Source: Paraphotobacterium marinum (GTDB taxonomy: Bacteria; Pseudomonadota; Gammaproteobacteria; Enterobacterales; Vibrionaceae). Taken from it: a stretch of 64,000 nt of DNA. Positions within the stretch are counted from its first letter, which is position 1. Each line of letters begins with the position of its first letter. The DNA lies in the NCBI RefSeq assembly GCF_002216855.1, contig NZ_CP022356.1, positions 868,001 to 932,000 of the forward strand, written 5' to 3'. The notes below the pieces were generated by a model. The model made no database searches and was not told where the DNA came from. It was given only the letters and a program-made list of their open reading frames with translations. The position numbers and the translations under genes were made by a program. Below, one piece after another: positions 18,169 through 27,018 of the stretch.

Positions 18169-19584
18169 TTAGTTATTACCTATTTTGTTTAACTTAATAC
18201 CTTTTTCAAGATCAGATTCTATTTTTTCAAGGCTGACTCCTTTTGTTTCAGGAATAAAGAGCTTCAAGAACACAAGACAACCGACACAGAATGCTGCAAA
18301 TAAGAAAAACAAATTAGCTTGACCGTAAATTTTCATAAATGACAATGCATTACTTATTACCAGTGAAGCAAAAGTCCAATTAACCATTGTTGTAATTGTC
18401 ATACCGATTTCACGGCCTTTGAGAGGAAATATTTCAGAGCAGAAAACCCAAATTACTGGCCCCCATGAACTTGCAAAGCCAACAATGTATAAGCCTAATG
18501 AAATAACCAACAAAATTTTAACTAGAGAATGACTTGCGTCTGGTTCAGCATTTATAATGTAAAAACATATGCCTGCAACTAACATAGTGATTAGCATAAT
18601 AGTTGCACCAATATACAATAATGTTCTTCTTCCGAGTTTATCAATATATTTAATTGCTATAAAAGTTGCTAATAAATTAATTGTGGGTATAAATAGCTCA
18701 CCAAGTAGGCCTGTGAATCCTGCATCGCCTAGTATTTGTGGGCCGTAGTATATCATCACATTGATACCTACTAACTGTTGAAACATTTGGCTTGCAATAC
18801 CTATTAACAAAACCTTCCAAAAAAAGCCTTTTGACAACATTTCAAATGATGCAACTTTAACTTGAGCGGCTTCCTCGATTTCTTTGATGTCTTCATCAAT
18901 CTCTTCTTTGCTAACTCTTATTCTTTGTAATACTTTATAGGCTTCATCTTCTTTACCTTTCAAAATAAGCCACCTTGGGCTTTCTGGTAATATAAAGGCA
19001 CCTAAAAACATAATCAGTGAAAAAAGAGTTAGAACTCCGTACATAATTACCATAGATTGAGCCGTTTCACCGAACAACTTAACAATTGCAACGTTTATGT
19101 ATGCAATGGACATTATACCTATAACAAGCATGAGCTGGAAGTAAGAGCCAAATTTACCTCTTAAACTTTTTGGAGACGTTTCTGAAAGATATAAAGGCAC
19201 AGTAAAAGAGGCAATACCTACTGCAAATCCCAAACCCGCTCTGCATAAATGTAAAAGCCAATAGCTGGGTAGTAAAGCAGAAATTAAAGATGCTATTGTA
19301 AAAAGAAATCCTGCCAAAACAATGGTTTTTTTTCTACCCAAAAAACGCGCAAAAAAACCACTTAATAATGCCCCAAGCACACCACCTGTGGCTAAAACTC
19401 CAGAAAAGTTTTCTTGCTGTGTCGTTTCTAAATTGTATGTAGTTGAAATTGTTTTTAAAGAATTAGCAATAAAGCCCTGATCTAATCCAAATAAAAGTCC
19501 ACCTAAAGCTGCAATCAAAGCAATAAAGTATACAATTTTCTTATATTCTTGATTTGAATGTAGTTCTTGTGTTACACCACTCAT
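18169..19584 (-). CDS. MFS sugar porter (GalP/XylE type), copy 2
   Basis: The 471-residue paralog of the neighbouring porter has the same signature set: GGLLFGLDQGFIANSL, ARFLGRKKT, LSETSPKSLRGKFG, PESPRWLILKGK (canonical here), QQLVGINVMIYYGP and PETKGVSLEKIE. The helix 7 motif QQLVGIN instead of QQTTGIN suggests a somewhat different substrate preference from copy 1. Each copy has its own terminator, so they are probably separate transcripts arising from tandem duplication. A GGGCTAGCGTT segment precedes the ATG; the ribosome site is unremarkable. Confidence 0.93.
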   Translation of the reverse strand: MSGVTQELHSNQEYKKIVYFIALIAALGGLLFGLDQGFIANSLKTISTTYNLETTQQENFSGVLATGGVLGALLSGFFARFLGRKKTIVLAGFLFTIASLISALLPSYWLLHLCRAGLGFAVGIASFTVPLYLSETSPKSLRGKFGSYFQLMLVIGIMSIAYINVAIVKLFGETAQSMVIMYGVLTLFSLIMFLGAFILPESPRWLILKGKEDEAYKVLQRIRVSKEEIDEDIKEIEEAAQVKVASFEMLSKGFFWKVLLIGIASQMFQQLVGINVMIYYGPQILGDAGFTGLLGELFIPTINLLATFIAIKYIDKLGRRTLLYIGATIMLITMLVAGICFYIINAEPDASHSLVKILLVISLGLYIVGFASSWGPVIWVFCSEIFPLKGREIGMTITTMVNWTFASLVISNALSFMKIYGQANLFFLFAAFCVGCLVFLKLFIPETKGVSLEKIESDLEKGIKLNKIGNN

Positions 19585-19688
19585 AACGCTAGCCCTTAAT
19601 AAAATTGGTACATTAAGTGAAAGTCATAAAACTTAATCTGTCAATTAAGTAGTAATAAAAATGTAACTTGAAGTTAATCTCAATTTTT

Positions 19689-19949
19689 TTAAGTTAAATT
19701 TTCTTGGCACCAAGTCTCCCCCTTTTTAGTTAAAATAACATAAGCACTGAGAACACTCTTACCATTATTCAATATGTAAACAAAGCCATTTTCAATTAAT
19801 TTATGTAAATCTAGTTCAAACTCTTGTTCTTCTAAACCCGATGAGTTTTGTAAGTCTTGATATTCGAAAACATCCTTACCTAATTGATGTTTCTGTTGTA
19901 AGTCATACATACATTCTAAAAGTTTTTTTTCTTCCATACTTATTATCAT
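19689..19949 (-). CDS. Small protein of unknown function
   Basis: The 86-residue, acidic, probably cytoplasmic protein has a helix-rich N-terminal half and a short strand-rich C-terminus ('GFVYILNNGKSVLSAYVILT'). The layout is reminiscent of a small winged-helix domain, but I do not recognise a family. An AAGGA ribosome site 8 nt before the ATG at 19949 supports translation. It lies upstream of sugar porter 2 on the same strand and diverges from the POT transporter across a perfect dyad at 19979-20020. Confidence 0.6.
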   Translation of the reverse strand: MIISMEEKKLLECMYDLQQKHQLGKDVFEYQDLQNSSGLEEQEFELDLHKLIENGFVYILNNGKSVLSAYVILTKKGETWCQENLT

Positions 19950-19978
19950 TACTGAATCCTTGTCGTCATTTAAAATTG

Positions 19979-20020
19979 TGTCATATTAATAATATTTTAT
20001 TATATGAAAATAATATGACA
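19979..20020. promoter_or_regulatory. Perfect inverted repeat TGTCATATTA / TAATATGACA in a divergent promoter region
   Basis: 10-bp arms at 19979-19988 and 20011-20020 enclose a 22-nt AT-only spacer between the divergent small unknown gene and POT transporter. The spacing equals about two helical turns between dyad arms, as for a dimeric regulator. No regulator is identified. Confidence 0.4.
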
Positions 20021-20085
20021 ATCAGAATAAAAAAGATTATGATTGTTGGTTTCGAATAATAAAAAGTTATTAAATAGGTATAAAA

Positions 20086-21525
20086 ATGATAAATTATCGC
20101 GAAATGCCCAAAGGTGTTTTATTGATTAACATAATCCAACTTTTTTCAACAGTTGGTTATGCGGCCTTGATGGGCTTGTTAAACTTTTATTTGACTCAGC
20201 ATATAGGTATGGCGCAATCAGAAGCTAATACTTTAACGGCAAGTTTTTTTGCGATTAATTTTTTATATCACTTCTTAGGTGGAGCAGTTGGCGGAAGATA
20301 TATAAGTTTCCGTGGATTATTTTTTATAAGTTTGGCATTACAATTTATTGGTTTATTACTTATTGCAATTAATAACCATAGCATTGTCCTGTTAGGAATG
20401 GCTACATTCATAACAGGCTCAGGCTTAAATGTTAGTTGTATTAATATGATGCTTACTCAGTTATTTAAACCTAACGATAACAAAAGAAGACAAGCTTTTG
20501 CAGTAAACTATAGTTTTATGAATATCGGCTTTTTAATAACATTTTTAATTGCTGGTTATCTACAAGGTCAAAATCAATATGCACCCACCTTCATTTTTGC
20601 TGCAATTTGCATGATAATTGCGATGGGGCTTCACTTAGGTTTATGGAAACATGTTAAAGACAAGGATACAAGCTACTCATTAAATTTCTTTAATTCTTCT
20701 AAGAGATTTTTTTATACACCTATCATCGTGATAGCTTGTCTAGTCTTTGCATTATTTTTAATGCACTACCCTAATTTTGGTTCTTGGGTTGTAAACATAT
20801 CGTTCATCTTAATGGTGATTTACTTAATTAAATTTGCTTTTCAGCAACAAAAAGAATACCGCATCAAGATTTTTACATATATGATACTTATGGTCGGTAC
20901 CATGCTTTTTGCCTGTGTTCAAGGGCTTCAATCAACAGCACTTGAAAGTTTTGTAGAGTATAATACCAATAAGTCTTTATTTGGTATAGAAATGCAACCG
21001 GCGACTATCAATATGTTTGAAAGTTTAGGTGTTATTATCTTTGGCTTTGTTTTTGCGGCAATAATGAAAAACTCTAAAGTTAAAACAGCTCCTGCTACGT
21101 ATGTAACTCGTGGTCTTCTAAGCTATGTCTTAGCTTTTTTAATGATCCCTCTTGGTGTTTTCTTGTCAAACAGTTATGGTTTAAGTAGTGTCATTTTTCC
21201 AATTTTACTTTTATTAATAGTGGCGGCAGGTGAAGTCCAAGTAAATCCTGTAAATTTTGCCATGGCAGGAGAAATGTTAGAGCCCCAACATCAAGGTTTA
21301 TTTACGGGTTACTTATTTTTAAATGTTGCATTTGGTATCAATTTATCAGGTCCAATTTCTAATTATGCACTTGCAAGTGAGTCATCTAATCAAACTAACC
21401 CTTTGATGACAAACCACTTATACTCTGAAATTTTCTATGTTATGGCAATAGCTGCACTAGCAATTGCGATATTATTTTACTTTTCAATTAAAGCAGTAAG
21501 TAAGTCCCCAAAAACATCTAATTAA
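20086..21525 (+). CDS. POT-family (peptide:H+ symporter-like) MFS transporter
   Basis: The 479-residue protein has about 14 hydrophobic segments and the overall plan of bacterial POT proteins. This includes the PKGVLLINIIQLFSTVGYA start of helix 1, 'GGAVGGRYISFRG' after helix 2, and late features near 'AGEMLEPQHQGLFTGYLF', where POT members carry a P-x-x-x-x-S/G-x motif. The classical ExxERFxYY helix-1 motif is degenerate (QLFSTVGY), so peptide specificity is uncertain. Di/tripeptide or amino-acid-derivative uptake is the family-based guess. A strong terminator follows. Confidence 0.8.
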   Translation: MINYREMPKGVLLINIIQLFSTVGYAALMGLLNFYLTQHIGMAQSEANTLTASFFAINFLYHFLGGAVGGRYISFRGLFFISLALQFIGLLLIAINNHSIVLLGMATFITGSGLNVSCINMMLTQLFKPNDNKRRQAFAVNYSFMNIGFLITFLIAGYLQGQNQYAPTFIFAAICMIIAMGLHLGLWKHVKDKDTSYSLNFFNSSKRFFYTPIIVIACLVFALFLMHYPNFGSWVVNISFILMVIYLIKFAFQQQKEYRIKIFTYMILMVGTMLFACVQGLQSTALESFVEYNTNKSLFGIEMQPATINMFESLGVIIFGFVFAAIMKNSKVKTAPATYVTRGLLSYVLAFLMIPLGVFLSNSYGLSSVIFPILLLLIVAAGEVQVNPVNFAMAGEMLEPQHQGLFTGYLFLNVAFGINLSGPISNYALASESSNQTNPLMTNHLYSEIFYVMAIAALAIAILFYFSIKAVSKSPKTSN

Positions 21526-21533
21526 TAATATTT

Positions 21534-21580
21534 AAAGCTCAAAAAATAAATTGGTAAGATGACTTTTTTGGGCTTTTTTT
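21534..21580 (+). terminator. Rho-independent terminator after the POT transporter
   Basis: AAAGCTCAAAAAA (21534-21546) pairs with TTTTTTGGGCTTT (21564-21576) with one G-T wobble, and the right arm runs into a seven-T tract. Confidence 0.85.
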
Positions 21581-22269
21581 ATTTTATTTCAAACAAACCA
21601 TCATCAAGATCCTTTGTTAATCTATTTCTTAATTCTCGCCTAAAAATTTTAATAATCCACAGTTAATAAATATAACCAATTGTTTCTGATAAATTTTTTT
21701 GACGACCACCAAATAAGAAGCTCCCAATAAAATATCGAAGTGCAAATCTATGAAAGGCTATTTATTACTAGAATGTTAAGTGCAACCTTTACCATAATTT
21801 TATTTTTTGGTAAATTTCTGCAATATAACCATAAAACATCGAAACAAAATCAAAAAAATAATAAACACCACACTCAGCAAAGATAATTACTTTATCTTAA
21901 TAAATTTAAACCTAATTCAGGGTTTATAAATCAAAATATTGAAGTACTTGCAACATTTGTTTAATCAGTTGTTCTAGGAGAAAATAGTACTACAATTCCA
22001 AAATATACGAAAATTGCAATGCTAACCCCAAGCACTCGTCTAGAACATCGTTCCAAATCTATTGTTTTTACCGTAATTTTTGTAAAAAGCCTATTACCAT
22101 AAATATCCTATCTCATATAACATGATTGTACTTTAAACCAAAATATGGAACTTACCTATGTTGAAAGTATAATTTATACATAAAGGATATTTAAAAGTGA
22201 ACTTTAGAAATAAAAAGCTCCCTATCTTTTATCACAAATAGAGAACTTTATTTTTTTGAGATCTTTTAA
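21581..22269. other. Long non-coding stretch, possibly holding decayed gene fragments
   Basis: About 690 bp without an intact gene. Two short minus-strand reading frames look protein-like. One ends at 21962-21964 and reads YGNRLFTKITVKT then RVLGVSIAIFVYFGIVVLFS, resembling a LysE/RhtB C-terminal helix. The other ends near 21665 and reads HRFALRYFIGSFLFGGRQ. Neither has a start or full length. This could be a gene graveyard. Confidence 0.35.
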
Positions 22270-25200
22270 TTAAAATTTAATTCTTTTAATTAGACAATAC
22301 ATCAAAGGTACCACAAATAAAGAACAAATGGTTCCGATAGTTACTCCTATAGCAATAACAAAACCGATATCATGCATTAAAACTCTGATATTTTCAGCTT
22401 GGAACATTAATGGAATTGCTCCCGCTATCATGACAAGAGATGTCATGAGTATGGGTCTAAATCTTTCTTTTAAAGCTTCATAAATTGCAACTTTACCCTC
22501 TTTTCCTTCTGATAAGAGTTGATTTGCATATTCTGTAATCAATATTCCATTTTTAGCAGTAAGACCGATTAAAGTAGCTAATCCCAGAATAGCATATATG
22601 TTTAAAGCAACACCTGCCAAATAACAACACCACAACGTTAAAACTAAAGTTAAGGGAACACTAAACAATACGATAAATGAATCTTTAAAACTTTCAAATT
22701 GAGCTGCTAAAAGTAAATAGATTACAAGAAACGATGCTAATATGACATAGCCAAATGATGATGAGTTTTCAGTCAAAAGTTCGGCTTGTCCTGTATAATC
22801 GTAACTTATACCCTCTGGTAAAATATTAGGCATATTTTTGTTTAAAAGTTTCATGCCTTCGACATAACTTATACCGTCAGCAAATGTAACTGTCAAAGGA
22901 TTGGTTATGATACTATTGGTCATTTCAATGCTCTTTGGACTCCCTTCTGTTTTGAATGCGCCCAAGCTTCTTAGTGGAATCAGCTTACCATCAGCGTTAG
23001 GGACTTGGATTGAGTAAAGATCGATAGGTTTATTAAAATACCTGGATTCCACCGACATATATAACTTCATAACAAAATCATCTGTTTTGATTTTTGTTGG
23101 AAACATATAATCCCCTGATGAAACTTTTATAGCATCATAGATTTTACTTTCATTTACTTTATATTTTCTTACTAAATCTTTATTGATAACAAAATTACTT
23201 ACAAGCTTTGCATTATAATTATCATCCCCTTGAACATTGGTTACACCCTTAATATTCTTGATTCCTTTCATGATTTGAGATGTCTGTCTATACAAATTTT
23301 GGACACTACCAGAGCTCTGTAAATTAAAGGTAAGCTGATTATTTGGTTCTTTTGACGGGCCCGAAGTAGTAATGTCTATAGGGGGAACAGCATAAGTAAA
23401 GACGTCTTTAAAACCTGAATTAGTAACAGCAGATTGAATGTTTTTCATAAGCTTATCTTGATCCACTCCATCTTTTAAGATAAGGACCCCCATTGGATTC
23501 ATACTTTCCGACCACAAAAGGCTTCTTTTAAACTTATTTTTAAAAGGCAACAAGGCCTTCTTAAATACATTAAACTGCTTTTGCATTTCATTTTTTTGTA
23601 AGTCTGTTCCTTGATAAGTGCCCTGAACCAGATAAACTCCTGTTTTTTCATTGGTTAAATTTTCAATTGAAACCAGTTTGATGACTCCGAAAAAACTCAA
23701 TGAGCCTAAAATCACCAAGCTTATAAAGAGTAATCGCCTCGATAATACAAAAGATACACCTTGCGAATACATCTTTGTCGTATAATTAAGTGTCTGATTT
23801 ATTTTTTCAGTAACCTTGCTACTTTTAGCTGACAATAGACGAGCACACATCATTGGTGTAAGCGTTAATGCCACAAAGGCTGAAATTAAAACAGAGCCTG
23901 CTAAAACAACTGCAAACTCAACAAGTGCAGGACTTGTAATCATATTTGTAAACGCGAGAGGAATGTATACTGATGCAAGTGTTAAGGACATAGTAATAAT
24001 ACTAAAAGCTACTTTTTTAATTGCAAGGTAAGTTGCTTCAAATGGTTTAATGCCTTTTTCTATTCCAGCATCAACAGCCTCGACTAGAATAATTGCATCA
24101 TCCACAACTAAGCCAATCGCTAATAGCAAAGCTAATAGAGTAAATAGGTCAAAACTGAATCCTCCAACATAAATAATTAATATAGTACTGAGCAAACACG
24201 TCGGTACTGTAATTAAAGGAATAAATGTAGCTTTAACTTTTCCAAGAAACATATAAATAACGATAACTACTAAAATAAATGCAATTATTAATGTTTCTAC
24301 TACGCTATGAATTACCTCTTTTAAAGTATCTGATTTAGAATACAATTTAAAGCTTTGAATTGAAGGGCTTTGTTTATTTAGTTTTTGAATTAATTGACCC
24401 GTCTGTTCAGACATATTTAAAAGATTAGTTTTATTATCTTTTGACTGATATAACAATAGAGCAGCAATATCTTTAACCCCCTTAAAGTCTACTGTAACTA
24501 TCGGATCAATTGTGCCCTTTGCATCAGAGTTAATCTTACCCTGATAAACGTCTGCTATGTCTTTTAAGAGAATTGTTTTATCTGAGTTAGGGATATGTAT
24601 TATTGTGTCCTTCAATGTATCGATACTATCGTTCATTGCCCTAACTTTAAAAGGCGCATCTGTTTGACTCAAATATGTTGTTTGAAATCCATCTCTTGCG
24701 ATATCATCCCTTACCTGTGAAATCATTTCATCTATAGTCAAATTAAAGTAAGCCAATTTAAACGGATTTAATTTAATAATAAAATTTTGATAACCAATAA
24801 CTACATTATTGGCTGCACCAACATCATTTATTTGATTGAATAAATCTGGGATTCTCAAATTATAATCATTAATAAATGGAATAAATGGCAGACTATCTGA
24901 TTTACTTATAATAATTTCATCCATCATCCCCTGTGTACTACTTTTAGCGACCACAGTTGCGACACCAGCTGGCAAGTCATCCTTAATTTCATTTATTTTA
25001 TTATTCACTTGAGTTACTGTGTCATCAATATCAACATCTTGAGAAATATCTAACGAAATTTGGTTTTTTTGAGTACTGGAGGTTGTCTTTTCGATACCTT
25101 TGATTGTGCCCAAGGTGTTAAGAATAGGCCTCATAACAGTCTTATTTTTTTGTTCTTCAGACATACCATCGACATTATTGACTTGAATAATTATCGTAGC

Positions 25201-25326
25201 AGTTCCCAAAAAAGGAGCAAATTTAACCGGTACATTTGTAAATACTATAAAACCTAAAAGAATTGGAATCAGTGTGATCACAATAGTAAACACTGGTCTT
25301 TTTACACATATTTCAGATAATTTCAT
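22270..25326 (-). CDS. RND efflux permease (AcrB/MexB-like)
   Basis: The 1018-residue RND (HAE) pump has 12 membrane helices and two large periplasmic loops. The N-terminus is KRPVFTIVITLIPILLGF, helix 4 has the proton-relay pair in GLVVDDAIILVEAVD, and the second half repeats with 'LTAKNGILITEYANQLLSEG'. The periplasmic porter domain contains 'DVDIDDTVTQVNNKINEIKD'. It would expel drugs, bile-like amphiphiles or fatty acids using proton-motive force. It lies 4 nt after the adaptor gene with an AGAGGG ribosome site. No outer-membrane channel gene is adjacent, so it must borrow a TolC-like protein. Confidence 0.93.
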   Translation of the reverse strand: MKLSEICVKRPVFTIVITLIPILLGFIVFTNVPVKFAPFLGTATIIIQVNNVDGMSEEQKNKTVMRPILNTLGTIKGIEKTTSSTQKNQISLDISQDVDIDDTVTQVNNKINEIKDDLPAGVATVVAKSSTQGMMDEIIISKSDSLPFIPFINDYNLRIPDLFNQINDVGAANNVVIGYQNFIIKLNPFKLAYFNLTIDEMISQVRDDIARDGFQTTYLSQTDAPFKVRAMNDSIDTLKDTIIHIPNSDKTILLKDIADVYQGKINSDAKGTIDPIVTVDFKGVKDIAALLLYQSKDNKTNLLNMSEQTGQLIQKLNKQSPSIQSFKLYSKSDTLKEVIHSVVETLIIAFILVVIVIYMFLGKVKATFIPLITVPTCLLSTILIIYVGGFSFDLFTLLALLLAIGLVVDDAIILVEAVDAGIEKGIKPFEATYLAIKKVAFSIITMSLTLASVYIPLAFTNMITSPALVEFAVVLAGSVLISAFVALTLTPMMCARLLSAKSSKVTEKINQTLNYTTKMYSQGVSFVLSRRLLFISLVILGSLSFFGVIKLVSIENLTNEKTGVYLVQGTYQGTDLQKNEMQKQFNVFKKALLPFKNKFKRSLLWSESMNPMGVLILKDGVDQDKLMKNIQSAVTNSGFKDVFTYAVPPIDITTSGPSKEPNNQLTFNLQSSGSVQNLYRQTSQIMKGIKNIKGVTNVQGDDNYNAKLVSNFVINKDLVRKYKVNESKIYDAIKVSSGDYMFPTKIKTDDFVMKLYMSVESRYFNKPIDLYSIQVPNADGKLIPLRSLGAFKTEGSPKSIEMTNSIITNPLTVTFADGISYVEGMKLLNKNMPNILPEGISYDYTGQAELLTENSSSFGYVILASFLVIYLLLAAQFESFKDSFIVLFSVPLTLVLTLWCCYLAGVALNIYAILGLATLIGLTAKNGILITEYANQLLSEGKEGKVAIYEALKERFRPILMTSLVMIAGAIPLMFQAENIRVLMHDIGFVIAIGVTIGTICSLFVVPLMYCLIKRIKF

Positions 25327-25330
25327 TCCA

Positions 25331-26421
25331 TTACCCTCTAATTATTTCAGGCGACTTATATTTTTTACTTATTTCTACCTTACTGCCCTTAAAAACAGGA
25401 CTTTCACAGTTGAGAACTAACTCTGAACCTGGCTTGATATCTGTTCCACTTGTACTGTAAAAACGATATTCCCCATCCTGAAAAGGAATATCATCTGTAT
25501 TAAATAACTTTATATTTTTATAAACGACGGTGCCATTTTCAATTATTTTGACTGTCTGAGTCGAAGTTGAATTACTTGGAAATATTGTGCAACTAACATC
25601 CATTTTTGCTTGGGGAATTGCATAAACATCGTATTTGCCAATGGTCTGTGTTATTCTAATTTTTTCTCCTGAATATAAATCCAGATTATTGTCAAATGCT
25701 GCCTGAACTGTAATCATACCATCCGATATATCAGGTGATATATAACTTACCTGTGCTTTGATTTTTTGAGAATGGTCCATCACTTCAAGCGCCACATCTT
25801 CTCCCAATTTGATTTTACTTTTATAATACGCAGGAAGAGAATATTCAACATACATTCCAGAAGGGCTATATATACTTAATAATGTATCATCAGTTGTTAC
25901 CACATCACCATCATGGAATGGAGATGCTGTCGTTACGCCGGAGATAGGAGCTCTAATTTCAAGATCTTGGAGATCGCTTTTTTTGATCTCCATTCTTCCT
26001 TTTGCCCCTAAATAGAGTGCTTTAGCTTTATTTAAATCACCCAAACTTACAATTTTTTATCATACAATTTTTTTAAACTCTCATATCTAAATTTGGTATT
26101 CGCTACCTCTGCTTCTAAAGCTGCAAGATCTGCAATTTCCTGTCTGTTATCGAGTTGAATCAATAAGTCGCCTTTCTTAACTTTCGTACCATTTTTAAAA
26201 TATATACCTAATATTTTTTTTGAATTAGCTGAGCTTGATTTAATTTTAACTGAATCATTTTTAACATCGCCATAAGTTGAAAAAGTAGGTTGATAAGATG
26301 TGGACTCCAAAGTCTGAACTACAACTTTAGTCTTTGCTGCACCTTTATTTGTATCCGCATTTGCAAAATAAGAGTTAATCAAAAGTAAAAAAGAAATTAT
26401 AAGAGTAAAAGATTTAATCAT
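25331..26421 (-). pseudogene. RND efflux membrane-fusion (adaptor) protein, frameshifted
   Basis: Two adjacent minus-strand frames form one adaptor. The first, 26421-26047, has a signal peptide (residues 1-22), a lipoyl half and the hairpin start, ending ESLKKLYDKKL. The second resumes as IVSLGDLNKAKALYLGAKGR and runs through the lipoyl return (IRAPISGVTTASPFHDGDVV) and beta-barrel. Adding one A to the A6 run at 26053-26058 joins them into a normal 363-residue protein (KLYDKKIVSLGDLNKA). The other long A run nearby cannot be the site, because adding a base there creates a stop. It pairs with the permease 4 nt downstream. Either a true mutation or a basecalling error. Confidence 0.85.
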
Positions 26422-26758
26422 ATGTCCTCAAAATTAAAACTAAAGTTTTCATATTTGAAAAGGTACTGTACAAAATTTAACCACCCTTGTCCAGTTTTTT
26501 CATTCGTTATTTTACATTATTTGTTATTTTTAATGTTTTTCTAGGACTTTTGTGCCAAATGGATGTAATTAGTGATAAAGTTCCAGTTTTTAGGGATGAG
26601 CTTGGCATTTAGGGATAAAATATTTGAAATATCACAATGAATATAAACAACATCACTTAAAGTGATTTGGTTGGAAAAAAATATGTTAAAAACACCTTAA
26701 ACATAAAAAATTGAGTCTAAACATAATTTTTAATAATTAAAAAAAATATTAGTAAAAA
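26422..26758. other. Intergenic region upstream of the RND operon
   Basis: 337 bp, AT-rich, between the adaptor gene start and the ferredoxin gene stop, both on the minus strand. It must hold the RND operon promoter. I see no gene, clear dyad or terminator in it. Confidence 0.45.
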
Positions 26759-27016
26759 TTATTCGACAATATTTTGAATAATTACATATTTGTCATACAA
26801 CTCTTCTCGACTTTCCTTATGATCGGGATTTATGATAATACAGTTTTTTATAGGACACACATCTTGGCAAGTTGGCATATCATAATGTCCAACACACTGC
26901 GTACATAAGTTTTTATTAATTTCATAGATGTTTTCACCCATAGAAATTGCCTCATTAGGACACTCAGGTTCACACATATCACAATTAATACATTTATCAG
27001 TTATCAACAAAGACAT
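26759..27016 (-). CDS. yfhL: YfhL-family 2[4Fe-4S] ferredoxin
   Basis: The 85-residue protein has two cluster-binding motifs: C-x2-C-x2-C-x3-C in KCINCDMCEPECPNEAI and the longer-spaced CTQCVGHYDMPTCQDVCP. The expanded second motif is typical of the YfhL (alvinella-type) ferredoxins. It is a low-potential electron carrier. It begins 2 nt after the stop of the TrhP-like U32 gene on the same strand, implying joint function. YfhL-type ferredoxin has been linked genetically to RNA hydroxylation by U32 enzymes, which fits this pairing. Confidence 0.92.
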   Translation of the reverse strand: MSLLITDKCINCDMCEPECPNEAISMGENIYEINKNLCTQCVGHYDMPTCQDVCPIKNCIIINPDHKESREELYDKYVIIQNIVE

Positions 27017-27018
27017 AT

